Part shown: positions 21,970 through 33,793 of the stretch, one piece after another | Numbering within the stretch: the first letter of the stretch is position 1 | Layout: each line of letters starts with the position of its first letter | Assembly: GCA_016081115.2 (NCBI GenBank) | Contig: CM071930.1 | Coordinates: 26,737,641 to 26,801,640 of the forward strand | Direction of reading: 5' to 3' | DNA length: 64,000 nt | From: Rehmannia glutinosa | Lineage: Eukaryota > Streptophyta > Magnoliopsida > Lamiales > Orobanchaceae | The notes under the pieces: generated by a model | What the model saw: only the letters and a program-made list of their open reading frames with translations | What the model was told of the DNA's origin: nothing | The model's database searches: none | Position numbers and translations under genes: made by a program

Positions 21970-22954
21970 GATTGTTAAATTTTCAACCAGTGGAGGAGCC
22001 ACGTATAAGGGGGTGCCCCCCGCCCCCTAAACCTACCCAACTCTTCTTTTTTTCTTACAAAACTCATCTCCAATTTCAACTGAAAGTCATTATCTATGTA
22101 TTTGTTTTCATAATCATGTCCTACGACACTCTTCCATTTTATTATTTATTTATTTATTTTTATATATAGAATTAATTTCTATTTGAGTTTTACTATAGTC
22201 CAACCAAGACGTTTTATTATTTTATATAAGATTACACACATTAATTCTTCTATCTCCCCTCACCATTTATTGAGAATTTTCCATATAGTTTTAGTTCCTA
22301 TTAATATTTGCTATTCTTGTGTGCTCCATTTCTTTATTTTTATTTAATCTCTTATATATTATCTCAATATATTGTTTTGTTTAGTTTTTATCATGAAAGA
22401 AGTGCATCGAGCATTACAAATTTTACGTCCTTTTATTCATTTTCTTTACTTAATTGTATAATCATCATTTTATGTATTAAAATATAGTGAAATAATAATT
22501 GTCCATTTTTTCCGTTAATTCTTTCTTTTTGCATGAATTTATTGAAGTAACTATATGTGTTTTTTTTGTAATATTAATCTATTTTTTTCTTTTAATAGAT
22601 TATTAATTAGAAACAAGTATTTTTCTTAAATTTATTTAAATGAGTATATTTTGCAATTATGTACTGGATGATTAGTTTCTAATTGACATGTCAGTACATA
22701 TTGTCAAATAAATTGCTAAAAAGTGTTGAATCCCACTTGTTAAGTGATATTTTTTTAAATATTGGCAAATCAAGAATACTTTTGGACACAAGTATAATCA
22801 TTTAAATTTTGTCATTCTAAATAATAAATAATTAAATATTTAATCGTACAACTTTAACTTACATATCAATTAATATATATTTTTAATATAGTTTTTATAG
22901 CATCTTACATTTCGCTTATCTTAAAACTAATAACATTTTGTGTAACGTCAAAGC
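21970..22954. other. AT-rich interior of Helitron A, no genes recognised
   Basis: The stretch is mostly low-complexity AT sequence. A short GC-rich patch 'gggggtgccccccgccccc' lies at 22010-22027. No conserved frame was found. Confidence 0.4.
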
Positions 22955-24477
22955 TGTTTGATAAATGGTTTTATCTTGATTTGATGATTTTATTTTTACA
23001 CAAAAACAATGTTTTTAAATGTTGTCCAAATACTCCTAAATGATTTAAATTGTTTTTTACTAATTTTCCGGAGTATTTCTTCAAGTTTATTTTAGACAAA
23101 AATATTGGACAACACTTTTGAGGATTTTGTGTTAATGAGTTTTTACATCAAAACTATGTTTCTAAATGTTGTCCTAATACTCCCGATCGGTCTAAAATAT
23201 TTTTACTATTTTTCGAAGTATTTCTTGAAGTTTATTTTCGATATAAAATTGGACAACACTTTTGTTTTGAGGCCAACCGATCGCCCTATAGGGCATCCCG
23301 TACCTGAAAGTTGTGAAAAACAGTGAATAAGCTATTTGCTGGAAAAAGGTTGGTTGACCGGTCAACCAGGTGGTTGACCGGTGTGGTCGACCGGTGTCGT
23401 CGATCGGTCGACCAGGGCGTCGACCGGTGTCTGGGAGCAATTTTGAAACAAAACCTCCTGGACTCGTTTTTTGATTTTGCTCGACCATTTGGACACGGGT
23501 CGACGGCCGACACACGGTCGGTCGGCCGGATCCCCATCAACCGGTCGCCTGTAAAATGTGTATTCTTATTTTCAAACGTCTATTTGTGTGCGACCGGTCG
23601 CCCTATGGTTTGACAGCAAAATTCCAACCGTTGTGCAGTAGACAACTTTTCCCTAATTTGTGGGATTGATTTCTAACAGCTATATTCTTCATTTGTCTTG
23701 CAATTTTTTACAGATTTCAATCTCCTAGGAGGAGCCTATCATGTCGAAGACATCTTCTATAAATAGATGAAGAATTGAAGCAACACAATAAGAGAGAATA
23801 CTACAACACAACAAGATACACTCAAGCAAACATATTTGTTCTTCATTGTTATTATTCTTGTTGTAATAGCCTAAGGTCTTTCACTTTCACATCTTGAGGT
23901 CTAGGCTTATTTCTTGATTACACTTGCACTCATAATTGTAATATTCATTATCGAGTTGTAATCTTGATTTTGGGTTATCATTCAACACAAGATATCCTTG
24001 TGAGTGTTCTTGTGGTAAGAACACACTTGGATGATCTAGGTGATAGGTGCAAGAAGATTGTTGTGATCTTCTTATTGAGGTGTTGAAGAATTTGGTATTC
24101 TTCAAGGTTGAAGATTGTGGTAATCTTCACAAGGTGCCGTTGGAGATTGTAGTAATCTTCAAGAGAGATTGTGGTAATCTCAAAGGTGGTGTTGTAAGAA
24201 GAGTGTGATGCTCTTCAAGGTGATGTTGTAAGGTGTTGTATTAATTTTGGTAATTAATAAAATCTTTCTTCTTTTTGAAATCCATCCCGGATATACTGGG
24301 GTGGTAGAGGATTAGGCCCTAGGTGGGTTGAACCTCTATAAATCGACGCGTGTTGTTTACTTCCCGCACCTTTATTATTGTCTTAGCGTATTTGTTTCGA
24401 AAAAGAGGGCATAATCGAAAAGATGGAGATAATCTATTCACTCCCCCTCTAGATTATCGTAGCCGCTTGGACTTACA
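22955..24477 (+). repeat. 5' LTR of the outer SIRE element
   Basis: This 1523-bp LTR carries a TATA box CTATAAATAG at 23757-23766. A GC-rich cluster of GACCGGT/GGTCGACC palindromes lies near 23340-23605, and one copy of a 34-bp unit at 24191-24224. Its partner at 48825-50404 is very similar but longer, mainly through extra copies of the 34-bp unit. Confidence 0.93.
23340..23605. promoter_or_regulatory. CpG-rich cluster of GACCGGTC-type palindromes in the U3 region
   Basis: At least six occurrences of (T/C)GACCGGT or GGTCGACC, many self-complementary, occur 150-420 bp upstream of the TATA box. The surrounding sequence is AT-rich. The cluster is repeated in the partner LTR at 49215-49455. A regulatory role is inference from its position and from known CpG islands in Sirevirus LTRs. 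Confidence 0.55.
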
Positions 24478-24479
24478 AG

Positions 24480-24491
24480 TGGTATCAGAGA
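24480..24491 (+). other. Primer binding site, initiator tRNA-Met, outer SIRE element
   Basis: TGGTATCAGAGA lies two bases after the LTR end at 24477. It matches the 3' end complement of initiator tRNA-Met at 11 of 12 positions. Confidence 0.88.
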
Positions 24492-25825
24492 CAAACTCTT
24501 TGGCAAGCTCGTTCTACATCGCGAGTAAAGAGGAACGATCAACGGCTACGAATGAAGTCTACCTTACCGGCACCTCCACCACCAAGCCACAACTATTTGA
24601 TTCCAAAAATTTTACATTTTGGAAAGAAAGAATGGAATGCTATCTACAAGGTTGCGGGTTCGATATTTGGAACACGGTCATCAATGGAGAATCTATTCCG
24701 ATAAAAGATACACCACACACCCCCAAAGTCCTCAAGGGGCTCAATGATGAAGAGAAGAAAATCATCTCCTTAAATGGTAAAGCTCTTAATATTTTGTATT
24801 GTTCAATTACCATTTTGGAATATGATCATATTGTATGAATTAAATCGACACATGAAGTATGGAGAAAATTAGAAGAAGTATATGCAAATGAAAGGAGCGA
24901 CTCAAAAGCATCTACTTCTCAAAGGGATACAACAACTTGGGATGAGTTTCCTACAACTTCCGACGACGATGAAAATGAACGTTGTCTTATGGGCTTCGAA
25001 GAGAACGAGGTAAGTAAACCTTCTACTTCCTATGATAGTGAATTACATAGTGATTATAGTGATTTGAAAAATGATTATGATGATCGTCAAAATGAATTCC
25101 AAACCTACTTGTTAAATACAAAAACTTGAAAAAGGAATTCAATGTCTTGAAAAATGATAAGGATAGCTTATTCACTTCTTATGAATCATTATCATATGCT
25201 CACACCACCACACTTGATAATGTTAGAAACCTTAAAAAGAAAATAGTACTCTTGTTAAGAATATTAATTGCATGAAAAAGGATTTATCAAAATCCAACTT
25301 GAGTACTGATAAAATGACCGATATTGTTGATGTTCATAGTTGTGATAAATTGAAACAAAGACTTGATCATAAGCCTAGTGTTGTTAATCATATGAAAAAG
25401 AATCAAGTCTTTATGCATGTTGGTCATTATACTCCTCGAATTATTACTTGTTTTATTGTGGTAAAAAAGGTCACACGGTTCATACTTGTCGGGCTAGAAA
25501 TAGCTCTAATTATTATTGGAGACCTAAAAGTCTCAAAGCTAATCTCAAAGAACACAAACACTTGAGGGTACCACAAAACAATGTTATATTAGGTACCCGG
25601 CGGAATAAAAATCAAGGAAAATTCATATCGTCTAGAAGACATCAAATGACCATCTCATTTGATCAAAGGAGAAGACATCACTACAATAACTTTCCAAGAG
25701 AAAGACATTATCAACAATGGGAAAGACATAATCCTTGGAAATGGAACAATCGGAGAAGTCATCATCAACAAGACGATTTTCAAAGGGGAAGATATCATCA
25801 ACAATGGGAACGACACAACCCATGA
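24490..25825 (+). pseudogene. gag: Decayed copia gag with zinc-knuckle remnant and tail repeats
   Basis: The N-terminal core is readable at 24535-24838 ('PQLFDSKNFTFWKERMECYL', 'SLNGKALNILYCSI'), then a stop. An acidic segment follows near 24950-25010 ('TSDDDENERCLMGFEENEV'), and a lysine-rich stretch. A zinc-knuckle remnant lies at 25445-25495 ('YCGKKGHTVHTC'), in which the first Cys is displaced by a small deletion. At 25690-25825 the frame encodes two related units around 'RYHQQWERHNPW', a tandem repeat in the gag tail. No in-frame initiator ATG was found before the core. At least three frame breaks make it non-functional. Confidence 0.8.
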
Positions 25826-26765
25826 AAATGGCGTAATTGGTAAACCGTATCTCCTAATTTAAATATGCATTTTATTTTGTTATTATGCATGTTTTTAATT
25901 GTGCCTAATTTTTCAAAATGAGTTTTTCAAAAAAAAAAAATTTAAAATCAAGGTCTTCAATATATCTTGTGTGTTCTTAAATTTTTTTTTTTTTTAAAAA
26001 AGAGGACCTTGCATGTTATTTTTAAAACTCTTGTGTACTTACATAGAGTAATGTGCTTTTATTATCTCTTATGGTTTTATATAGCATAAGCACATTTATG
26101 ATATCTCTTATTACTTAGCCTACACTTGTATCATTATGTTTGTGCAAGACGTGTTAGGAATTGTGTAGGACATATATATTTTCATCAATGGTTATTTTCT
26201 CAAGAGAGGACTATAAACTATCGAGGTACGCTCATCATTGGTATTCATCTTATAGACTTAATATATTTTTGTCATATGCCTATGTACTTTTTTTTTCAAG
26301 TTATTTCAAAGTATTTCACAAAAGTGCCATTAAGAGGATTTTTCGATTTTTTTGAAAGGCACTATTCTATGAAGCTTGTTTTTATCCAAGTCTTGCAAAG
26401 GATTATTGTTTTGATAAAACATTTGATTTTCATCCTTTTCTCAAAATTATGCATTTGAATGCACATATTCATTATTGTCAAAACTCTTGTTCAAATGCAT
26501 CTTTTAAATGAGGTCTCAACTATATGCTCTCGGATTTTCAAATTTTGAAAAATACCTTATATAGCTTTCTATAAGCTTATTTGAACTTATATGTTTTATG
26601 AAACTCTTGATGATTTGTTTGAAAGCATAATATGTGTTACTTGTTATTGTATCTCTACTATTTGATATTACTATGCTCTTGTGCAAAGATATCTTGTTAA
26701 GATTTTGCAGAAATTGTTTGATATTTTGGAACAAGTTTGATGACCAAAGGGAGGTTAATAGCTCA
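25826..26765 (+). other. Decayed internal region of the outer SIRE element
   Basis: The protease and integrase would lie here, but no landmark of either is readable. AT-rich sequence and homopolymers (25930-25945, 25980-26000) dominate. Large deletions or heavy decay are likely. Confidence 0.45.
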
Positions 26766-27690
26766 AAGGTAATTTCAAGAAGAAGGTAATGAATTTTGAT
26801 GAAACATTTGCATCCGTAGCATGTTTTTGAAGCTATTCGCATTTTACTTGCCTATTCTTGTTTTTAAGAAAATTTCAAGCTTTACCAAATGAATGTTAAA
26901 TCCAATTTTCTAAATGGTTTTATTTAAATAGAAGTCTATGTAAAACAACCGGGATTTGAAAAAAATTTCTAGGCCAAATGATTTTTATAAAAGGCCTTGT
27001 ATGTTTATAACAAGCACCCCGTGTACGGTTTGATAGACTTGGCTATTTTTTTGCAAAATGATTTTATAAGAGGTAAAATTGACACTACTCTCTTTGTTAT
27101 TGAAAAAGGGCAAGATTGCTTATTAGTGCAAATTTGAGTTGATTTGGTGCTACTAATGAATGTTTGTGCAAGATGTTTTCTAAGTTGATGTTAGGTGTAT
27201 TTGAGATGAGCATGATGGGGAAGCTTAATTTCTTCCTTGGACTTCAAGTTAAACAATGCCAAGAAGATGGTTATATTTCACAATCAAAGTATACACAAGT
27301 ACCTTTGAAGTGGTTAAGCATTGAAGAAGGAAGAATCATCTCAACCTCTATGGCTACCTATGTAAAGATTGACAAAAGGTTGAGGAAGGCATATCGGGTG
27401 ACAAACAAATTCGAGGTATGTTTATCTTCGTTTATTACTCTTTTAGACTCAACATTCTCTATGTCTTATGTCTATATGCTCGACTTCAAAACTATCCCAA
27501 CGAATCTCATTAAAGTGTCGTTAAAAGAAATTTTCAAATATTTGAAAGGCACTTCTTATTACGGCTTGTATATCCAAAAATTTAAAAACGTTCATATTTT
27601 TCGGGATAACAAGTTCGGTGATTAAAATATGGTTCGTCATAATCGAACTAAACATATTGAGATTCAATATTCTTTTAAGGGATTGCGTTT
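26766..27690 (+). pseudogene. pol: Decayed reverse transcriptase and RNase H of the outer SIRE element
   Basis: Fragments in changing frames match copia pol in order. 'NFDETFASVA' lies near 26790, 'YQMNVKSNFLNGF' near 26890 and 'EVYVKQPGFEK' near 26930. These are followed by 'KLMLGVFEMSMMGKLNFFLGLQVKQ' at 27175-27250, 'FKYLKGTSYYGLYIQ' at 27530-27580, and the RNase H end 'RHNRTKHIEIQYSF' at 27636-27680. The catalytic YVDD segment is missing, and the central RNase H is deleted between 27620 and 27630. Confidence 0.83.
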
Positions 27691-28134
27691 CTTAAACAAA
27701 AATTTGAGATGTGTTTAATTCTGTCTCAAAAATAACTCGCGGACATTTGTTCATTTCCGCCGAGTCTTTTACCTTATTTTGAGCTTTATTATGACATAAT
27801 GTATATTGAATGAGGTCTACGTTTGCATTTTGCACGTTTTTAAAACTTAGGGGCGAAAAATCGGATTTTTGGTTCAAACTTCGGATTTTTTAAAACAGAC
27901 TTAACCAGTGGGCTGCCAGGGCTTGAGGCCGACCGGTCGCCCTCAGCTCCGACCGGTCGCCCTGTGCCTTATATTGGATAAAATTGCTTCTGTTTTCCAG
28001 ACTTAGCCATTTTGGCTCTTTTATTCCATTTTTCGTCCCCTTTGCAAATTTCACACACAATTCACTTCAAATGAGTTTTGTTGCATAAATTACATATTTT
28101 GGGGATTATATTGCTCATTTATCATCATTGTTAC
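27691..28134 (+). other. 3' internal region of the outer SIRE element up to the gypsy insertion
   Basis: The stretch is non-coding. Two copies of 'ccgaccggtcgccct' at 27930-27965 repeat the palindrome found in the LTR. GTTAC at 28130-28134 is the target duplication of the inserted gypsy element. Confidence 0.6.
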
Positions 28135-29603
28135 TGATGAGTGTAAAATATACGTGAATTTGAGGGTTTAAAATGATATATATTTGATGCATTTGCACGC
28201 ATATTCAGTGTGTTTTGCTTGGTTTCCCTTGTTGGGCGTGATATTGCATACTCTTGTGAATTTTGCAGAAAATGGAGCTAAATTAGATAAAAAGAGATAT
28301 CACGTTCCAAAGTATAGGTCAATAGCTAATGTATGAGCAAAAATATGAAGGAGAGAAGTATGGAAAGTCAAACAAAAGGAATTTTCCTTCAAAAAACGTC
28401 AAAACGCGCTAACAGTTTCCAGCATTGGCAGAGTTTAGTATTTTGGCCATAACATCCTCTAACAAAGTGATATTGAGGTGTTTCAAGTGGCTATGGAAAG
28501 CTAAAATAAAGATCTACAACTTTCATGAAGACCCCGAGATCAAATTCCGATCGCACGACCCAGGGCGTGTGGGATTACACGGGAGTGCGACGTAACTGGG
28601 GCTGAATTGGTCTCCTTTTCCTATTCAAACTCTGCAAGTGACCTCTCCAAGCATCTATAAAAGGGACCCAAGGCTATGCACAAAAAATCATCCATCAATT
28701 CATCATTCCATACGACACACCTTCATTCTTAGTACTTTTAGACTTTAGTTTTTTGTATTTTTCTCTTCCATTCAACATTGAGATTGCTTGGGTTCTTCCC
28801 CTTGAAGTTATTTTGCTTCTTAATCAAAGAGTAAGATTTCTTCATCTCTTTGATCTGATTTCAATTGTTGGGTGATTATTATTGTTGCATGATTATGTTT
28901 ATGATTATTTTCTTTCCTTGAATTGAGATTATGATTCCATCTCCAAGCATGAACTAATTTCCTTGTTCTAGGATTAAGATGATTTGATTCAAACAAACAA
29001 GCATGAGTATTGATTAATTGATCTGCTTCCCTGAAAAATTGTTTTACTTGTTGATTGATGGTTTGGCCAACTCTTGATTGTTTGAGGGGATAATTGAGAT
29101 CGATCGAAAATATTATTCCTGGACTAAATTTATTCAGGGGGTTAGATATGAATCAGAGATGTATTATCTAACCATAGGCTTAATGAAAATAGCAAATTAT
29201 GTTGTGATAGCCCTAATCTGTGAATACGAGAGTTATCAGATCTAGACCTAGTCTTTACATGATTCTTATATTTGTTAACCGCGTGATCAATTAATTGATA
29301 TTCTGCTTGCAAGTTTGATGAGATGAATCTATAATCCTAGACTTACTTCCATGTCTTTTTCTCAAAGTTTAATCCTGCTTAGTTTTAATTTATCTTTTTT
29401 AATTGTTTTCTTTTAATTTAAATAAAACCAACAAATCTGGTTAGAGTGTTTAGAATTTATTTTCTATCTATTGTGTTGCATAATAATTATTTGCCGGCTA
29501 TGTCTTCCTTGAGAGACGACTTGTGGTTAACTTGCTATCCTACAATTGATCTCGTTATCTTGCGAGGATTGTTAGACTTTTATAGGTGTTTAGCGATCGA
29601 ACA
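28135..29603 (+). repeat. 5' LTR of the Athila-like element
   Basis: This 1469-bp LTR has a TATA box CTATAAAAG at 28655-28663. Its partner at 46422-47888 is 1467 bp and nearly identical where compared, which indicates recent insertion. Confidence 0.94.
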
Positions 29604-29609
29604 AAATTT

Positions 29610-29627
29610 TGGCGCCGTTGCCGGGGA
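29610..29627 (+). other. Primer binding site, tRNA-Asp, Athila-like element
   Basis: TGGCGCCGTTGCCGGGGA is fully complementary to the 3' end of plant tRNA-Asp(GUC). It lies six bases after the LTR end. Confidence 0.92.
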
Positions 29628-29760
29628 AGACTTTAAGCGTAATAATTATTGTGTTTTTTCCGTGTTTCTAGATTAGGATTCTTTTTGTTTGTTTCTAGTT
29701 TAGGTTTATTCGTCAGGTGCGTTTGATCTGTTTTTCTAGTGTTGTTTATACAAGCACCAG

Positions 29761-31334
29761 TGTAGGTCCCAAGGGGTGTGAGTAAGGTTTAAAAGGGGGG
29801 GTTGAATAAACCTTACCAACTTTTCGAATTTAGTCCTTTTAAATTAGTTCAGAGTTAATTTCACAGCTATGTCCTTGATGGACATCTAAGTTAGTTAACC
29901 AAATAGAGTTAGCCACTCAACGACTGACCGAGTTTGTTGATAGAATAACTCACTTTGCTTAGTCTAATACTTAACTTGGTGAGATAAAATTTTCATTGGA
30001 AGACTTAACACCCTTGAATTTGGTTTAAGTTTGTTTTAACACTTGGTTTTAGCACTTTGTTAATTATCGGTTGGATAGCAAATTATCAAAGATATAAAAT
30101 GATATGCGAAAATTAAATGCTTTGAAATGTAAATGACACAATAATTTTTATAGAGGTTCAAGATGGGGTAATTCTTCTAATCCTCTCTTCTCCAACTCCT
30201 GGAGAAATCCACTAAGTATTGATCGAGTACAAAGTGGTTATCACCCGGATACAAGTCTTGATCACACAAATGACTTGATCCTTTGGGACTCGATCTGAGA
30301 TGCCTTGGTCACACACCGGTGGCTTCTCGTCCGACTCGGCTTCTTCACAGACCAGGCCGCTTTCTACTTTGACTCACTTGCTCAAGCTTCTTGGATTTGA
30401 TCACGAAGCCCTCCAATAACTTGAGACTGGTTCGACCTTGAACCTTTCTACAATCCTCCTTGGAATGTAGACCCCTTTTGATTCTTCAAAAGTTTCCTCT
30501 TCAACAATTTGAAGTTGTCTTTCCTTCACAGCTTGGTGTTGGATTGATTTCATTCGAAATTTAGGCTTGAGGATTTGCTTGAATAACTTGAGAATATTTT
30601 GCAAGTTACAGTTCGAATAATAGCTTGAATGTTCGTGGTTCAGGTCTTCAAGGTAACCTTTTCTCAAAGTGATTCCTCAGCCTTTTATAGTGAACTTTCA
30701 AAAATCTGCCCGTTGAAGAGATATGCTGATTTTCAAAACTCACTTGTGTTCGTTGGCTTGTCTTGTTGCAGTCCTTGATATTGACATTTTCTCGTATTAA
30801 ATGAGCATTCAGGTTTTCAGAGTCTGACACAAGGTGCAGTGTTTCCCATTGGTCTATTCCTTTTGCACGCTTCTGGGACTGAGCACTTTAAGACACGGCA
30901 ACATGGAAGTATTACTTGTTTAGGTAATATTCTTGACTTCTATGCAATGGATTCTTTTCAGTAAACTCCTCTTTGCGGCTGCCTTTTTCCCCAGGTGACT
31001 TGAGTCTGCTCCAATGATTGAATGACTCATCTGTCACTTCAACTTGACTTGGCTTCTTGAGTTGACTTGACTAACACTTCACACAGTTGTATCTTAGCTG
31101 ATACTCCTTCAGTTGTGTTCTTGACTTCTCCTCATTGCCCTACTCAGTTGTTCCACAACGGAGTCTTCATTTTAGTCTTCAGTTGACTTCTTGTATTTCC
31201 AGGCATAGCTGACTTGACTCAGCTCATACAACCCTATATATTTCAATACAAATTACAAGGAAAATGGGGTGCCAACATTCTAGTCTAAGTTTTACATGAC
31301 ATTCATCAAAATCTACTAAATAAATTTCCCAACA
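29761..31334 (-). repeat. 3' LTR of SIRE copy 2
   Basis: This 1574-bp LTR pairs with 42001-43567. The inner boundary is set by the adjoining polypurine tract and the outer one by the ACCAG duplication. Differences from its partner cluster at CAG/CTG sites, for example around 29930-29960 and 30320-30365. Confidence 0.95.
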
Positions 31335-31349
31335 ATTTCCCCCTTTTTG
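31335..31349 (-). other. Polypurine tract of SIRE copy 2
   Basis: On the minus strand this reads AAAAAGGGGGAAAT immediately before the 3' LTR. It is the second-strand priming site. Confidence 0.9.
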
Positions 31350-31890
31350 ATGATGCCAAAATTTATAACATATATACAAAATGTAAATAGCAAAGATACA
31401 TATGGACAATGTAGAAACAGAGAATGTATGCGTAGAATCGATCTTTTTATTGATCATAACATTCTTGTCCTTTACATAGCTGTTTACAAAGTGTATCAGA
31501 GCAACATGGTATTCTATACCTAAGCAAAAATATAGAAATTGCATAACTTTTATTCATCGTACAGAAGACTTACATGTATATGTATTTACAATAGTAAAAT
31601 ACATGAAGGGGTGGACATCAACACTTCATCGCCTTCGCTGCCTCCTTCTTTCTTCTTCTTCTTCCGTCCTCCCCTCCTCTCTTTCTCTTCTTTTCTTCTT
31701 CAGCTGCCTTCTTTTTCTCGTAGGCTCTTCTAGCAGCTTCGTCTTTTCTCTTTCTTTCTTGTCTTCGTTGACTCTCTTATCACAACTAACCTTGTCTCTT
31801 ATTTTCTTCTTCAATCCTTTTTACATATTCAACATTCTTCCTAGCCACTTCCATGTTGGCTACTACGTCATATCCAGCCCAATAGATCCC
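31350..31890 (-). other. Non-coding stretch between the extra ORF and the 3' LTR, copy 2
   Basis: It is pyrimidine-rich on the + strand (31640-31810, purine-rich in element sense) and in part encodes a Lys/Glu/Arg-rich low-complexity frame that may be the decayed tail of the extra ORF. No other feature is seen. Confidence 0.45.
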
Positions 31891-32356
31891 TCATTTCTTT
31901 CCTGGATCAATGTATTCGATGTTTTTGGGTAGAGGTCTGTGTCCTGAACCTCTTCCTCCACCTCTTCTTCCTCTTCCTCCTCGGGCGTGTATTATCTTTG
32001 GGGCCTTCTTCTTTCCAACAGAGTGGCCAGCAGAGTGACTGCTAGTAGTCTGCTGCCTATCAACTTCTTCGCACAGCTTGAGGCCTTTTTCCCAATACAA
32101 GTCCCAGGCTTGGGCCATGGACATGCCTTCGAAGTATCCTTCGGATTCGAGCGTTTTGAATTCGTCAACTGATCTAGGCTCATTTTCGACATCTGAAATA
32201 GCATCAGTGTCTCTTCCTGCCAGAATGCCTCTGTATTGTTTCAATATGTCCATCGCACGGGCATCTATTTTTCTTTCGACCTCATTCATCTCTGCTTCTA
32301 CGATTTTTCTCTTCTCAGACATAGGCACAGCAAAGTGTTGGAGCGGCAGAGTCACT
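31891..32356 (-). pseudogene. ORF3 C-terminal section with Arg/Gly-rich tail, copy 2
   Basis: It continues the frame after the MITE ('TLPLQHFAVPMSEKRKI') and includes 'MSMAQAWDLYWEKGLKLCEE'. It then runs into an RGG-type tail ('ARGGRGRRGGGRGSGHRP') before the stop at 31891. RGG tails bind RNA in many proteins; that role here is inference. The homologous region of copy 3 begins at about 57300. Confidence 0.65.
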
Positions 32357-32993
32357 TAGGGGTGTCAATTTGGGTTGGGTCCGGGTTCGTGGGTCCGCAT
32401 GTCAGAAACAGCTGACCCGGACTCGACCTGTTTAATTATTCGTGTCAGAATCTTGAACCCGAACCCGACCTACTTATTTCACAGGTAACCCGAGCCCGAC
32501 CCGCGTAACCCGTCTAATAAAATTATTTTCCTATATATTTAAAAGTTTTAACTGAATAATTTTTTTTTTAAAATCAATAACTATCATACACTATTCAATC
32601 AATAAAAGAATATCACAATTCACAACATACAAAAAGAAATAACATAATTGCATAAAAAACATAACACGCTGATCATATTTTAGGGACAATATTAAAAAAA
32701 CATGCATAATAATAACAAATGCATAATTAAGGAGGTTTTATCATTTAAGTTTTAAGAATGTGTCTTGTTTGTTGTTTTTTCTTACAATTAATTAATTACT
32801 TAATTTTCTTTTAAATTCACAAACGGGTTAAATGGGTCGTAATAGGTTGACCCGAACCCAACCTGTTTAATTGGCAGGTTCTTCGGGTTCGACTCATTTT
32901 TGACCCGGACCCACGAAGCCTGGACCCATACCCATTAATTTCGTGTTAGGTTCGTGTCGGGTTTGCGTGTCGGGTCTGAAATTGACACCCCTA
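32357..32993. mobile_element. 637-bp hAT-type MITE inside ORF3 of SIRE copy 2
   Basis: It is flanked by the 8-bp duplication GAGTCACT (32349-32356 and 32994-33001). The termini are TAGGGGTGTCAATT and AATTGACACCCCTA. Subterminal 'gggttgggtccgggttcgtg' and 'gacccggacccacgaagcc' are inverted. It is non-coding. Copy 3 has the unoccupied site near 57575, which confirms the insertion. Confidence 0.94.
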
Positions 32994-33001
32994 GAGTCAC
33001 T

Positions 33002-33579
33002 GGAAGTTTGCTGATTATGTCAGCTATGACAAGTCCTTGTTGAGGGGTTCTAGCAACCATTAGAGTCATACCCTTTTAACCTTCCCCCTCAACTGCTTTT
33101 CCCTTTTCTTTCTTCTTCTCTTCAGCTGTTTTCTTCTTCTTCTCAACAGCTGCGTCATTTTCTTTCTCAGTTGCTGACCCTTTCTCTTTCTCCACAGCTG
33201 ACCCTTTCAACGTCTTTAGGTATTCCTCTTCCCCCTTTTTGGCATCATAAAAGGAGAGAGGAACCCCTGGAAACATGCCAGCAAGCATGAAATCTAGGCG
33301 GCTGATAGCTGAGTTTTTCTTGGATTCTGCTGCGGAGTATGCTGTTCGAAATTCTGAGCGGGTGGCTTTTGATTCGGCTGCCACCAGCTTCATTTCAGCC
33401 ATAAGAAGGCTGAAATTTTCATTCATATTCTCCTCTACGCGCAGAAGTTCTTTTCGATGAAATTCTCGCATCAATTCCATTTCAGTGGTATGAGAGGCAT
33501 ACATCCTATCAATATTTTCTTGCATCCTCGTCTTCATGTCAGCATTATCGGCGCTCCAGACCAGCATTTTATTGTACAA
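33002..33579 (-). pseudogene. ORF3 coiled-coil-like and Lys/Glu-rich section, copy 2
   Basis: The first part ('MLVWSADNADMKTRMQENID', 'EFHRKELLRVEENMNENFSLL') has the heptad-like pattern of a coiled coil. The second ('KEKGSATEKENDAAVEKKKK') is a charged repeat. A stop (TAA) near 33076 is followed in the same frame by 'RTPQQGLVIADIISKLPVT', which runs to the MITE insertion point at 33001. Confidence 0.62.
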
Positions 33580-33793
33580 TGCCTTAAAGTATCGAACCTA
33601 TTTGAGCCGCATTGTACTCTGACACACCATTCCCTTATCCGTATATCCCTCTTAAATCTGCTGTGAGGGTGGCATCTCTACTGTCCAATCGCATATCAAG
33701 TGAAGCTTGGTGACGTTCAATCTTTTCAATCTCACTGAGTATTGTCTTGAATACCTCACGTACCTCAGCAGTCACCTCGGTTTCAGCTGGCGG

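Noticed and set aside
22005..22030. GC-rich patch with runs of G and C as a possible transposon end
   Set aside because: It resembles a hAT-like terminus but no inverted partner or target duplication was found.
23192..23613. Overlapping frames on both strands rich in Arg, Asp, Ser and Thr
   Set aside because: They are produced by the GACCGGTC palindrome cluster in the LTR and appear again in the partner LTR. They are not coding.
29604..29630. tRNA-like sequence TGGCGCCGTTGCCGGGGA
   Set aside because: It is the complement of a tRNA-Asp 3' end used as a primer binding site. No tRNA fold surrounds it.
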